From positions 7,007,850-7,071,849 of the forward strand of contig NC_052031.1 in assembly GCF_015832195.1 (NCBI RefSeq): a stretch of 64,000 bases of DNA. Reading direction: 5' to 3'. The stretch is from Motacilla alba alba. Taxonomy: Eukaryota; Chordata; Aves; Passeriformes; Motacillidae. The position numbers and the translations under genes were made by a program. The notes beneath the pieces were generated by a model. It saw only the letters and a program-made list of their open reading frames with translations, had not been told where the DNA came from and did not search any database. Within the stretch, counting starts at the first letter, position 1. Every line of letters starts with the position of its first letter. Below are positions 25,312-38,287 of this stretch, piece by piece.

Positions 25312-25418
25312 TGTATCTGGAAATCCATGGTCTGACCCGTGTAAATTTTGGGGCAGGGAATGCAGATCCAGGTGTCTCAGCCCACTCTGGTGCCACCCAG
25401 AACTCCCCAAGTGCTCAC

Positions 25419-25503
25419 CTTGTAGATGCAGGACTTGGCGTTCAAGAAGAACAGCTCGATGGTGGCATTGTCCTTCAGATAGGAGATGCTTTCAATGTAG
25501 AAC
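25419..25503 (-). CDS. FRMD4A: FRMD4A coding exon, start of FERM F2 lobe
   Basis: This 85-nt exon contributes one base to a split Arg and then 28 codons, FYIESISYLKD to NAKSCIYK. The pattern FY.ES followed by a helix rich in hydrophobics and charges marks the F1-F2 boundary, where FERM proteins usually read (V)(K/R)FY. The acceptor is CTTTCAG and the donor is AAG|GTGAGC. It leaves in phase 0. A (TCC)n tract in the sense strand lies about 108 nt past the donor, and a CpG-rich patch begins about 315 nt past it. The coding part looks fully intact. Confidence 0.97.
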
Positions 25504-27498
25504 CTGAAAGGGAAAGCAAGAGGGGTGAGACACGAGGGAACTAGGGCAAAACACGGAAATGCACTTATTAAATGAAAAATGTGGTCAACGGAGTCATGAT
25601 GAATGTGCTAAAAATTAACTTTCTTCTCTTATACCAGACTGAGGTGGTGAAGGAGGTTCGTGCGCACTCCAGGACGTGATCAGTCACCACCACCTCAGCC
25701 ATACCAAAGGAACTGAATCATAAAGTGGATGATTTATGTTCTAAATAATCCTTTGTTTTGTTTTCAGACTTAAAATAAACCTTTATTCTTTTTTTTTTTG
25801 TAAGCTTCATCTTCTTTTGCCATCACATTTTCACCATCATCATTTCTTCATCACTCCTTTACCCATCAAAACAATTCTATTCTGTTAACCTGCATCCTGT
25901 AAAATATTCATCTACAGACTTGCACTTCTGGGTTCCTTCCCCGTCTCCTTCAGCTCTGCATAAAGCAAATTTTATAAAGGGTTCTTTACATATCGTATCT
26001 GTGGTCTCACAGTAAGACATTAGTTACTAACCTTGCACAGTTTACCAGTAACATGAATACCAATGTTAAGGATGACAGGGAAGGATCATAATCTAATTTT
26101 TTTTTGAGTTGAAATGATTTCTCAGAACTCAGGAAAAAGCTCAAACCCTCAGTGTCAGAAAAACCCACTCATTTGCATTGGCTGATTGCCCCAAATATTT
26201 GCAATTATGTTGAAAGCCCATGATATGTGTGAATTTATTCAGTACTCCATGTCCTGCCTGCTCTGAAGGTCTGATGCTTTGGCAATAAACTTTGAGAGAG
26301 CTTTGTGAGAATTGACTCCTGTCCTTAATCCTGCCTTGAGATCTTTTCTTTTTGGGAAAAAACCACTCTGGATACTGTCAATGTTAATGACTGATCATTC
26401 CATAGAGGTTTGTTGTGTGTCCCTGTAGTAACAGAGAAAACCTGGCTATGTTCAGTGAATGTTAAGATGAATTTTGCATTTACTTAGTGCTTTAGGTAAG
26501 GAAAATTAAGTAGATCATGATGCTGTTTGGTAGTGATCTTCAAATTGCAGCACAGTTCTTTACATAAATTCCAGTGCTATCGTGCCTTGTCAGAGGCAAT
26601 TAGAATAGGAAGGGTGCCAGGGAAATGGGGTCTGCACCAGGGACTTTTAAAAACCCAAATTCCTTAGAAAACTGGGTTGACATATAGAGTCTGGTTACAG
26701 AGAAACTCCTCTCTCTGACCCTGCTGTCTGGGAGCAGACAGACCTGCAGACACTCCTGGGGCTTCACACAAGTGCTGAAGGGATTGTCCACATCCAGCTA
26801 TTTGCAGAGTCCAGGGCCTCAAATGCAGCCTTCTTAGGGGCAAAGGTCAAAGCTTTGGAGTGCTCCTAAGTGTCTTCTGAAGGCTCCTCAAAACACTTTA
26901 TTTCCTGACAGGCAGAACCAACTCCTTGCTTATTAGAGTGAAACATTTTGTTCATCTGCTGAAGGGCTCCTGTCTGTATTACCCTTCCTTCTCCCCCTTC
27001 AGAAGAGAAATAAAAATAAAGCCTGAATAAAACAAAAAACAAACCCCAAGAAAACGCCAACAACCAATCAAACCCACAAAACACCAAAAACATTTGATTG
27101 TAGTGGTGATGAAGCACAAAGATTAAACTTTTCTCATTTTTTTTCTAGTTTTCACTGTTTCACCTCCTGTCCTTAAAGTGGCCTTTTTTTTTTCAAATAA
27201 AGAAAATACTTGGCTTTAGAAATGCAAAAATTGATGCATTAAAAAAGGAACCTTCTTACTAGATCTGCTCTCTGAGTGTAGCTGGCTTCCCATCTGCTGA
27301 ATTAATGGAGAATAATGCTAATTTGACACATTCTGTGGTTCTTGAACAACCTCTTCTTATCACTGCTACCAGTGCTCTCCGAGTTATGGTGGTAGGTTTT
27401 CTTATTCCAAGGTCAGAAGAAAATGAGAACATTTTTTTCCATTTTGAATCCCAGTAAAGCTTTTTGTTTCAGCAGCTCAAACGTGACCATTCTCACCA

Positions 27499-27514
27499 TC
27501 ACTAGAGGGCAATA
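27499..27514 (+). promoter_or_regulatory. CTCF-like motif
   Basis: TCACTAGAGGGCAATA agrees with the CTCF core consensus at 14 of 16 positions on the plus strand. The motif alone does not prove binding. Confidence 0.3.
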
Positions 27515-29137
27515 TTGCATTTCTTAAGGCTGCAGGGAGCTTTCCCAAGGCTTTCCACATGGACATAGATCGTTTTCTGTACAAAATTAAGTCTCTGGGA
27601 GCACAGAGCCTGCACATGATACTCCATCTCACAAAGAAAACCCAATTCTCAAGTGATCTCCAGCGTGGAGAGTGAGCTGGGAAGCTACTGGCTCTCACAC
27701 ATGCACCCAAACAAATGTGGAACGTGTTCACCAGGCGACTGGTGCTACTTAAAAGAAAACAGATTTGCAGAGGGAACTCTTGTGGGATTTTCTGTGTGAC
27801 AAGCTCAGAAAACCTGAACTGGAGCAGATTACCCTGAATTCACAGCTGGTGCAGTAACAACAAAAAGGGCAGGGAAAGACACCTTTTTTTTTACTTACAA
27901 CTAGTTTCTGTTTTGCCTCTTCCTGTTTCCATCTTTTACGAACACAGTGAAGGAACCCACGCTTTACAATGACCAATGTCAGTGACTAAGGAGGCAGGCA
28001 GCAGCATCCAGCTGCTAAGGCAATGAACCAAGCAAACAAAAATCTGGGTTGAATTCCCAACTCGGACACAGGGTTTTTTTGTGACCTTCAGAAAATCATT
28101 TAGCTGCTTGGGCTGTTGAGCTGGACTTAGGAAACACCCCTCCCTTCTCTGCCCCCCTCGGTCTATTTTGCCTGTGAAGCTTAGGAGCCTTTGAAGGCGT
28201 GTTTCAAGATCATCAGTTTTGAGAGGCAGCTCTCAGATTTCTGTTGAGGATTCCCCAGAGAGCAGCATTCCTTCCTGTGATGTGAAGCTCATGTGCCAGG
28301 GATATAATGGATAGGTTGAACAGGGAAGTAGGCAGTACAGTGTGTCCAAGACCTCTGCTCCACTACCTGCATCTCTTGCAATACACACTCAGCAAATTGT
28401 TTTGCCTCCAGCAGCTCCTACAAGAGGTTCCTTGATAGCCAGCAACTGTGCCTGTGAGAAATTAGCTGCCTGCAGGAAGGGGGAACACCCCATGAGACTT
28501 GGTGAGTGTAAAACCAAAGGAATAATTTTGGAGAAAATTTAAAAGATCAGCCAATGTTAATCTATTTCTGCATTCCTCCTCCCTCCCCACCCCCAGTAAC
28601 TTGTAATTCATCAAGTACATTTTCTAAGCATTAATTAAATAGACCAGTGAATATTAGGCTGGATAATGAACACAAAGTGCCTATCTTGGCTGCTCCCTCT
28701 CAGCAGCAGGGAAATAATAATGAGCACTGCAGAAGTTGTCTTGGAAGACTTCAGAAGCTGCTGCATCTGAAACGTTTAAGGCTTTTTAGCTGCGAGAACG
28801 TGTCTGGTACTGATCAGATTGCTCTCTGTTATGCATTGGATAACTGACTGCTTTCTCTGAGACAGCTTAAGCCCCCTCAAGCTGTGATGAATGGCAATTC
28901 CCATCATACCCAGCCAAGCACAGACTCACAGTGGTGCTTGTGGAAACTCCTGATCCTTGAGTGAGGGGAAACTGGTACTACCACAATTTCTCCCTTGCAT
29001 TACACACAGGCCCACCCACCTCTGACTCATGGCTCAGAGAAATGCTTGACTGGTCCTGGACTCAGCAGTTTGATAAGTGGTTCTTCAGGAGATGGAGAAT
29101 CCCTTACTGCTGCTGCTGGTCTCATCTGTGAACCCAG

Positions 29138-29160
29138 GTGTGTGTGTGTGTGTGTGTGTG
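29138..29160. repeat. GT microsatellite, about 11.5 units
   Basis: This is an uninterrupted GT run on the plus strand, so FRMD4A pre-mRNA carries a CA repeat, a known hnRNP L binding motif. It is probably length-polymorphic. Confidence 0.95.
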
Positions 29161-32100
29161 CAGGTGGGCAAATTCAGCAGTGTTGGGAAGGTGTTTGAAC
29201 ACTAGTGCTCTGTCCTTGCAGTGGGAATAGAGGAATTCAGGACTGCCAAGCACCTGAGCTGGTGGGGTGCTGGTGTGCACAGTGAAAGAAAAAAATGAGC
29301 AGCACTCCTGATCTCCACACACCAAAAGAAACTGTCAAATACAAAATATTTAGCATTGCCTCTAACACTTAGCCCTAGACATATCCTGTCAGCCTGAACT
29401 TGGCCATCTATCACCTAGCAGGGACCAGGCTCTCTGCAGTCGAGTTGCTGACTGGGCAGATAGACTGTCATAGCATTTGAGAGCACAAGCCCTTATGCTT
29501 ACTTCCAAGCAGAACCTGCCAAATGGTAAAAATATTTCAGTGTGATCTTCAACACAGAGGTATTTCAAAACATGACCACAGCAAATGGATGTCTTGTCTA
29601 CTTCATCTTTCCTGAGGCAGTGATACCATCCTCATTCTTGGGAAGTTTGAGTCTGGTGGGAGCTAGCTAATGCAAAAGACTTCTATTCACATCTTTCCCA
29701 GGGGGCTGACTCTGATCTGGTTGGGATGCAGGACAGAGCTGTCAGCAGAGCTCAGTGACTCTCTCAGTGGACTACCCCTTATTTCATTATTACAAAAGAA
29801 TGGGTAAAGGAGAACACCCCTTTTCTGCCTCATCCATACTGAGGTCTGGCTCATTATCCCTCACCACGTCATTCAGAATCCCAGAGGATAATTTGAAAAA
29901 TATGAGGCCATTTGCTAACCAGGAAAAGAAAAATCATATGTGTTGGTATAATGGACTTAAATGTAGATGTCATTACGTCCAGTGTCTCATGCTAAATGAG
30001 TATTCTGACCAGCACAGGCTGCACAGCTCCTTTTATGTTCCAGCCCTGTTTGCTAATAGTCATGGCTACACACTTTTATGTGCTGACACTCAAAAGCTGA
30101 CAATGCTCATGCTAAATAGCTGTCCTGTAAAGTAATCAGTCAGGACTGAAAATCAGCGAAAAGCTCAGTTTACCTCCCCTTCTACATTGATTTTGCTTTG
30201 GATCCCATGTCATGTCTCTTGTGTCTGTGCCATGCTCAGGCCCTCCACGTCCAGCACCTGGGACTGGTATGCAGGGGACAGAAGGCAGCAAGAGAAACCT
30301 GTGTCAACTTTTACCTGGTTGCAGGGGAAACTATAATACTGGAGGTGAATTTGATTCCAGAAATACAGGGAATCATAGTGAACAAAATAAAAAGCTGTGG
30401 ATATTTTTTAACCCGAGCTTGTCCCCGCTCTCCTTCTCACCAGCTGCACTGCATCATGAAATTTTCTGCATCTTTACCTACTGTCAATCAATTTTTCTTG
30501 GTGCTTCTAAAATGTTGGCACATTGAATCCCTGGAAAACCATGTGCTTTGGAGATATTTGCTCATTCCTATGCCTCATCTTCTCCATGTACAAAATACTT
30601 AGGGATCTGCTTTGGAATATATAGAGACCAACTCTCTTCATCTCTTCTAGGCTGTATGTCCTGGGAGTCTTTGCAAAATACCAAGTGCTCCAGTATGAAC
30701 ATAGAGAAGGGTAGGAATCCAAGTGGAAGTGCAGCTACATTGCTCCCTCATACTTGGTTGCAGCCTCAATCAAAGGCATTGACCTGAGTATAGTAAAGTC
30801 CTCTACCCCCTACCCACATGGGGAACTTGGCCTGCCCAAGCTATAAAAGCAGCAACCCAGCTCAACACAGCCTGTAAGTCACTCCACCACTGCAATGTCC
30901 CCTGGAGCTTAGCTTGGTTTGCAGGAGAAGTGCAGCTTTGCACAAAAAGATGTGGTTTTGTACGAATGCTGTTGCAGCTCCTCTTGGCTTGGAGCGATGT
31001 GCTTATCTGTCCCAAATGTGAGGTGAGGGCAGTGACTGGATCACAGCAGCACAGTGCCTTCCTCCTCTTTTTCATCAGTCACAATGGGAATTACCCTTCA
31101 ATCTCTTGAGCATCAGCACAGCCCTTTCCTGCTCTTTGGGGAGTCACATCTTGGCTATTAGAGGTAACTTGCTGGGTACACTGTCTCACATAACACCACC
31201 CCTCAGCATCTGGAGAGCATCTTTTATTTGAGGATTTAAAACCATTTTAGGAATAGAAATCCCTCCAGCTGTCCCATGTGTTGTCAGCAGCACATGAAGG
31301 AATGATTTGTCTGTCAAAGCTGGCATGAGGGTCATTTATTTACTGACTCAGCCCTTGGTCAATGTCACGGTGATGGGACCCCTCACAGCAGACCTTCCTG
31401 TTGTGCACTAATGACAGCTCATCACACCCACTGGTGTAAGGTATGAACACACAAATTGCAGTGAAAACAGAAACAATGTCTGCATGACTTTGACCCAGTC
31501 AGAGAATCCGTGTGTAGGCACTGACACAGCTACTGCCGCTTCATCCAAATTAGCTACAAATCCTACACTGACAGAATCCATCATTTCTGCATGGTACCTA
31601 TCATGCAGCCTAAATGCTTCCCAAAATTAGACAAGACAATGCTGCCAGCATCAACACATTCAAAATGTGGCTCAAAACAACAAATTTTCAGAATGTTGCT
31701 TTTTCTGCCCCCTCGGGTAGCGGAATGGAAAGGAAAAACAACTTATCCCCTTCTCTCAACACAGCTCACTTATACAAATATATTCCTAGTTAAGCAGAAA
31801 ACAGAAATGATGTTATGGGACTCAAGAGCCAGACTGCTATTAAGATGTGTGTGTAATGGATGGCTTAGCTCAGAGCTGTGTGCTAAGTAGCAGAGCCCCA
31901 TTAGTTCCCTTCCTCAAGCAAAGGTCGGTTTTCACACAAGTAAATCTTCTGACTGGACAGAAGTTTCTCATATCTCTAAAGAGCCTCTGAGGAGCACAGC
32001 CTCCCCGCAGGCAATTTATTACACCTTCCCCCGGGTGAACAGAGCAGGGGGCCACCCTGGGAAGGCTGCAATAAATTGTCTGCAGGGAGCCTTGTCTTCC

Positions 32101-35100
32101 AGCACAAACAAGGTCTGAGTGGCTGTATTTATATGCTGCGGCTGGCTGGGAGGAGGGGGTTTGCAGGGCTGCCGGCTTTTGGGATCTTCCTGCTTAGCAT
32201 ACACACAGCTGGTGCACACCAACCAGCAAAACACATGCTGTGCAAAGAGATCTGGGCTATGGCATGGGCTTTATAGGCAGAGCAGCTCACAGGGGTCCCT
32301 GAATGCAGCTTGGTGGAACTGGCTTGATTATGTTGGTTCTATATTCTGTTTTTGCTATTGTTTCTACAGCATCCCACAGCAGTGCAGAGATGTAGAGCTA
32401 TAATGTGAGCAGGAGATGGCTCTTTGTCTCCCCTGATTGTAGCACAAACTCAGGGATTTTCTGGCTCAGTACTGGCAGTGGGTGAGGGAGACAGCTTCTT
32501 CTCTGGGAAGAGACAGCTAGCCATGAGAATGTGGATGGAGCACCCCAAGGTTGCTGAAACATCTCAGGGCAGTTCCCTAAGCTCTCCTGGGATGATCAAG
32601 CTCCATGGCAAACTGGTGTCTGGCACTGCCCTCCTTGCAGTGCAGAGGGCTCTGCACAGGACGAAGAAGAGCAGAGGAGCAGAGTGATTTGTATATATGT
32701 AATTTTGCCCCAGTATCTTCTCCTGAGTGATAACAGGTGTAATGAAGCTTGGGTGAGAGCAAATTCTGCCACTTCTCTTCCTCTCCCCTGGCTGCAAATT
32801 TAATGTGTTTGATAATCTGTTCATGCATTTTCCCCAGTCCCTGTAAACCCCAGTTTCACATGATGGGGCAGAAAGAGGGCTGTCTGCTTCTTCTCCCTCC
32901 TCAGAGGGAAGAGACAAGAGCTGGTGATTCCTTCATTCCCTGCCTGGAGCAAAGTGTTGGACCACCACACACCCCTTCTCTGGTGTGGAAAACTGTGGAA
33001 GGAGAAACACAGCCCATTATGTGCCAGAGAAACAAATTGCTGAAGTTAATTTTGTGTGGTTCTATTCAGCACTTCCTGTCAAGGCAGGCTGCTGTCATCA
33101 CAACCCCTAATCTGATTTCTTGGAGGGAAGCAAAGCTGAGTGGATGTGAGTGGCATACACAGCCATGGTCTGCTGGGATCCCATGTTAGTCAGCTGGGGA
33201 AGCTGGGAGCAGGATGCTCTGAATCTGCACCCCATAAGTATCTCTGGGCCATGAGTGAGGCAGAAATGCATTTCAGTGACAAGTTCTAAGGTCCAGCTAG
33301 CCCTGTGAAGAACAACTATCTCTCTTGCTTCCCAGGTCAGCTGTTTTCAAATGGCCTCTGGCTTCTTTCACTGTTAGCATTAGTCCTTTTCTAATGGAAT
33401 ACAGATTTAAAGATGCCTACAAAGAAGGGCTGAAAGACTAAAATAGCATAAGGTCTCATTAACAGCTGAAATCTGGTCCAATTCCATTTAGATAGCCAGG
33501 TGAAACCATGTAGATAGGAAAGGCTTCCTCAACCCTAGCTGTGCCAACCTGCTTGAAAAAATTTTAAATTTATAGACTTGGTAGGACAGAGGGATGCATC
33601 AAGAGAATATGCCTACATCTGAGCAGGGCTCTGAGGTCAGAGAAGAGACACAGATTTTTTAAGCCTGCAACTTGTTGAATTCCAAAGCAGTCATCTTTGG
33701 ATGAGTCAGATGAAATAAGCCAGATTAATTGCTCCTGAAAGGTGACTATTTCTTTCCAGTGGTTATATAGGGAGGCTGCACTAATTAGCTGTGACATAGA
33801 GCTGTCTGCCAGGTAAAGATCTCAGCTGTGGTGTGGTGAATCTCATCTCAGACTGCCCACCTGCCCCACCTGCCTCAGACCTGGACCACCACCAGTGCAC
33901 ACAGAGCTATGTTCCTTCAGGTTAAGGGGACACAGACACCCAGGAGCTTTCACTCTGTGTTTCACTGTCAGTCTCTTATTTAGGGCCACTTTGTTCTGTA
34001 GTAACTGTGGCAACCTGGCGAAATGTCTGGCCTCAATATTGAGAGTCCAGAGCCCCCACAGCTCCCATGCTGACTTCAGCCTAGCCAGTATATATGAACA
34101 CATGCCAGATGTTGCTGAACACAGGCATTCCTTTGTGGGAATACTGCCAGCCCGTAGATACAAACTCTGCCCCACAGTGTATTTCAGTATTGAGGATTTA
34201 TTTCACATTTTGTTCCATGCCTTTCTGAAAGAAAAGCCTTTCCATGTGAGACATCTTCTGATTTAGTGTGACGACTTCTGCAGTGAGTTGTCACTGTTTA
34301 GCTGGTGGAGTTGCCCTGAGAACAAATATATTCATTCCTGGGAAAAGATCCACCAGTGGAGTGAATTTTATTTGCTAAGCTTGTTCATATAAATTAACAG
34401 CATGACAAACATACAGAAGATAAAGAGATCAGACCCATGCTGGTGGCTCCTTTGCTAAGGATTGCTAATCTCACATGGCCATTGTTTGAGGATGAGAACT
34501 CACTGCAGAGCCTGGCCAACTTTGCTTTCCATGAACAAACAGTGTGTCTGTGCTCTGGTTCTCTCTCTACATCAAAGCTTTACACAAAAGGAGTAACTCT
34601 GCCTTCTTTCTGTCTGTATGAGTCCGAGCAAAATGCTTCCTTCCCAGCCAAAATAATGTACCTGTACTGAACCCTGCAATCTCTATTTACCTCCTTTGCT
34701 GCCCAGGTCTCTACACTGTACTTGGGTTCCTGCACTTTACCCCAAGGCTCATGGTGTCAGGTACATTTTCTCTGTTCTCTTCTGGCCTCAAAACGCCTCT
34801 GCAAAATCAACTAATCAGGCAAACCCTCCTTTCTTCATCCCCATCCTTTGCTTCTCCTGGACTTCAGTGGTGACTCTCACCTAACTTGTAAACCCTCTGA
34901 GGCAGGGAATTAGCCTCACCAACAACCAAGCAACCAGGGCTATAGGAAGCCATCCAGGGAAGCTAACTCTAGGGTGAGAACTAATATCACTCCCATTCTG
35001 TTGCCCAACATCCCTCCTCCCCTGCAAGACACATGGCACTCCCTCTTGCTTTCATGTGTGTCTTTAGAGCTATGTAAACAGGTATTGGAAGAGTCTTATA

Positions 35101-38100
35101 AAATAATATTGCACAATAGCCACGGGGCAGTTCACAGCTGCCCAAGAGTTCTGATTGCTTCCTAGATTCCTACGCTGTTCTCAGTGGAAAGCTTTCATTG
35201 AAGCAGTAGATGACAACCTGATGACAGGGAGGCTTCAGTAGCTGTGTAAATGAACAATGGAAGAAGCAAATTCTTACAAACCAATGCTAAAAACATCCTT
35301 CTAAAATCCCCCTCCTTTGACACAGTGCTGTGAAATTTTTGGTCTTTGATAACAGAAGAGAGGAAAGACACTGGAGATCAGTGTTCAACAATGTCAAACC
35401 CCAAGGAAATGTGTGTCAAAAGACAAGGCTTCAACAGTGCTGCAGAGATTTTAAAAAAGGGAGGAGAATTTCACACTGCAAAGCTTGTGAAACTTCTATT
35501 TTCAGCACAGTTCTTTCAAGAAGCCTTTTCTTAAGAAGGCAGGCTTCCCTTTAAATGTACTTTTAGAGCAGGCTAAAAATTGTGGCATCTTTGGTGGGCA
35601 TGCTGCCCTTCAGCATTGCTGCAGGAATGTTGAGGGTAAAAACCATTTGATGGTCACATTAAAGGTGAAAATGTTTTCACTGTAGCTTCTCCTCTTCACA
35701 AACTACCCTTTACTTTTCTTGCCTGAGGCTTCATCTCTTCAGTAGTTATGCAGTGTGATTGAACTGTACATTTACTTCAACTAGAGGGAAAAACCCACAC
35801 AATTACTAAATCCCGATGCAATAAACAGAATTCTGTGTCATGAGCATCTGGCACATCCAGTCACTTGTATTACTTGTATCTCTCCATTTAGGACTCCCAG
35901 CATCCACCTAAGCTTTGTCAGCTGCAATGCTTGGGTAATGCAAAAGGGCATCTGCAACCACAGGCAAGCCTTTACCTGTGACATAGTAGGTGTCATGGGC
36001 ATGAAGTTCCTTACGAATTAACACATTTGTGAATAGGTACAGTACAGCACAGCACTAATTATCTCTGCTTTCTGCCTGATGGCAGCAGGGGAGAGGGAGC
36101 ATTCTGTTTGTGGTATGTTTATGAATGGCTCTACAAGCTGCTGCACACCCCCAGATTGTGAAAATAAACCCCTGTCTGTTGGTGGGTCTCTTTAGAACTT
36201 TCCTTTAGCCCTTGCTTTAGTTCCCAAGCCAGAACTGGGTAACAGATATGTGGGGCCTTTCCATCCTCAGCCATCTGGCTGGAGTAGGTGGCTTCAATTG
36301 CCTTCTGCTCAGATCAGATTTAGGGATGGACATGGGAACCCCTTATGTGCTGGGAAACTTTTTCAACTACTGCCAGCATCGACATCCACAAGGGAAATAA
36401 GCAGTAGAAAAGGCACAGTAAGTGCCTTTTCCTAACTCTTGAGGCATCTGGCTCCCAGTCCAATCCAAACTGTAACTCAGTGTGACAACCCACTCATTAC
36501 TGCCATCAGTTAGAGTACAAGCCCAGAGTCAGTCTGGTTTTCACACATGCAGGCACTGAATGCTGAGTTGTTCCCTATGGATTGAGATTCCAGAACAGGA
36601 GGGGTCACTCATTCACTAACTGTGAGATGGATCCGTATCCTAGGATGCCTCTTGGCTGGGATCCCGCTGGAATGACTGGTCTCCACTGTGCTGCCAACTT
36701 TCATAAAACAATACAGATGGCAATATTTATGCTTGTTGAGTGGTCTTTGAAATGAATACGAGAGTGGCTCAGTAGCACAGGCTTTCACACATTTTACAGT
36801 TCTACTCCTAAGCTCAGCACTTAGCTCTTGCTCACTCAGGGCTTTCCCTGCTTTCCATGGGATCCCTGTCTTAGCACAGACCCCCCAGTTTGGCCCCTGG
36901 ACAAGATATCTGGTAACTGACTGGCCATGTTCTTAGTGAGCATCAACATTTTTGTGTAGCTGTAAGCACAGGGGGATCTGGATCTCACATGCTGAAGATG
37001 CTCAGCTCTAAATCTACCCTTACGGTTTAAAGCACCCAAAATATGGACTAAATTCTTCTCTTGGGAGATATCAGGCTGATTCTGGACTCGCAGGGCTTTG
37101 TGCAGTCTTGATTTGTCCTAAAATCTATCCACCACTAAATATGGGGCCATAACAGAACAAAGAGTCTCTTCTCCTGAAAAGCCTGCCTTGCAATGGAAGT
37201 TAAATGAATGACAATCACTATGTGGAGGAAAAAAAACCAAAAAACTTCACTCAGGGGAAGAAACTCAAAAGTAGGTCTTCATTTTTTTTGTGGGTACTAT
37301 GGAATGAATGAGAGTGATGTCAGATGTAATATAACACTGGAGTGGAAAGCCTAACAGAAAAAGACACAGTTACGCTGCGCTGGCTTGTTCTAGACATGAG
37401 CTATCCATTAAAAGTAAGTCAAAACCCTCAACTTAATTTTGTACATATGCCATCCCAGCCCCTGGCCTCTCTCTGGGCGTTTCAAAGCTGCAGGAGCAAA
37501 TTTGTCTTCTCAGAAAATATCTCCCTTGGAGGCAAAGGCACCATGTGCATGAAAGCACTGCCAGCTTCCAGCAGCTTCCAAACACTAACAGCTCCTTGTA
37601 AAAATCCCAGATGAAGTCTGAAGTTCCCAAACTGCCATAATCTTCATTAAAACTTTTATAGTCTGGTCCAGCCAAGTAAAAACCAACTGGCTGCCATAAA
37701 ATGCCATCATTTGCTATTTGTGTGCTCACTGTAGCACTGAGTTCAGAAGGTGAATATGACAGAGCTGGACAGGGATTAATTTGGTCTCTGACAGAATGCA
37801 CACTGTGGGCACAATCCAGAGGAGACTGATGGCTCACCAGTGAGGAAGAGAGTGTTTTCCCTGCAGGTTGCTGGCTCAGGTGGGTTATCCTGGCAGAAGG
37901 AGGGCTTTATTCTGCCACCCTACTCAGCTTGGACTTTGCAGCTCAAAGCCCACAAGTAGAAGTGTAAATACATAACATCTGATCTTGCCCTCATACAACA
38001 TTTCCCTCTGGGTGTTGGTGTGGCTACTACTTGTTTACACTTGAGTAAGCCAAAGAGCTCAAAAGAAACCTCTGTGGAAGTGTTTGTTTGCCCACAGGTG

Positions 38101-38194
38101 TTTCTGAGAAACTGACAGCCTCACTTCCTGGCCTCCAGGAAACAGGCTGGCTGTAGCTGTATCCCATGGGAAGGGCTTGCCATCAGGCACTTAC

Positions 38195-38287
38195 CTGACA
38201 CAAAAGTACAAAACAACTGGTCCTGATTTTTTGGGGAAGTCATGTTCCAGCACCCGGCGGTCCAGCTGAAGCCAGTTCAAGTGTCCC
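38195..38287 (-). CDS. FRMD4A: FRMD4A coding exon, end of FERM F1 lobe
   Basis: This 93-nt exon reads (T)GHLNWLQLDRRVLEHDFPK followed by KSGPVVLYFCV(R). The first base completes the Thr codon from the exon at 45307-45401, and the last two bases (AG) begin the Arg codon finished in the exon at 25419-25503. The WLQLDRRVLEHD segment followed by a hydrophobic strand and then FY in the next exon is the standard FERM N-lobe ending. The acceptor is TTGCCAG and the donor is AG|GTAAGT, a perfect consensus. The introns on both sides are long (7.0 and 12.7 kb). All residues agree with the human protein as I remember it. Confidence 0.97.

Larger units (their letters stand above)
21040..25418 (-). other. 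FRMD4A: FRMD4A intron, 4.4 kb, with CR1, CpG patch and fold-back
   Basis: This is the most feature-rich intron of the window. In plus-strand order it holds the 31-bp tandem duplication (21683), a 22-bp palindrome (22119), the long fold-back (23166), a CR1 3' end (24627), a CpG-rich patch with CTCF-like and YY1-like motifs (24965) and a GGA repeat (25280). The last two sit within 460 nt of the exon at 25419-25503. Confidence 0.9.
25504..38194 (-). other. FRMD4A: FRMD4A intron, 12.7 kb
   Basis: This is the longest complete intron in the window. It contains a GT microsatellite (29138), a CTCF-like motif (27499), a ZNF143-like motif (28891) and a short stem-loop (36407). The remainder looks like unique sequence with no recognisable exon, transposon or RNA gene. 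Confidence 0.9.
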
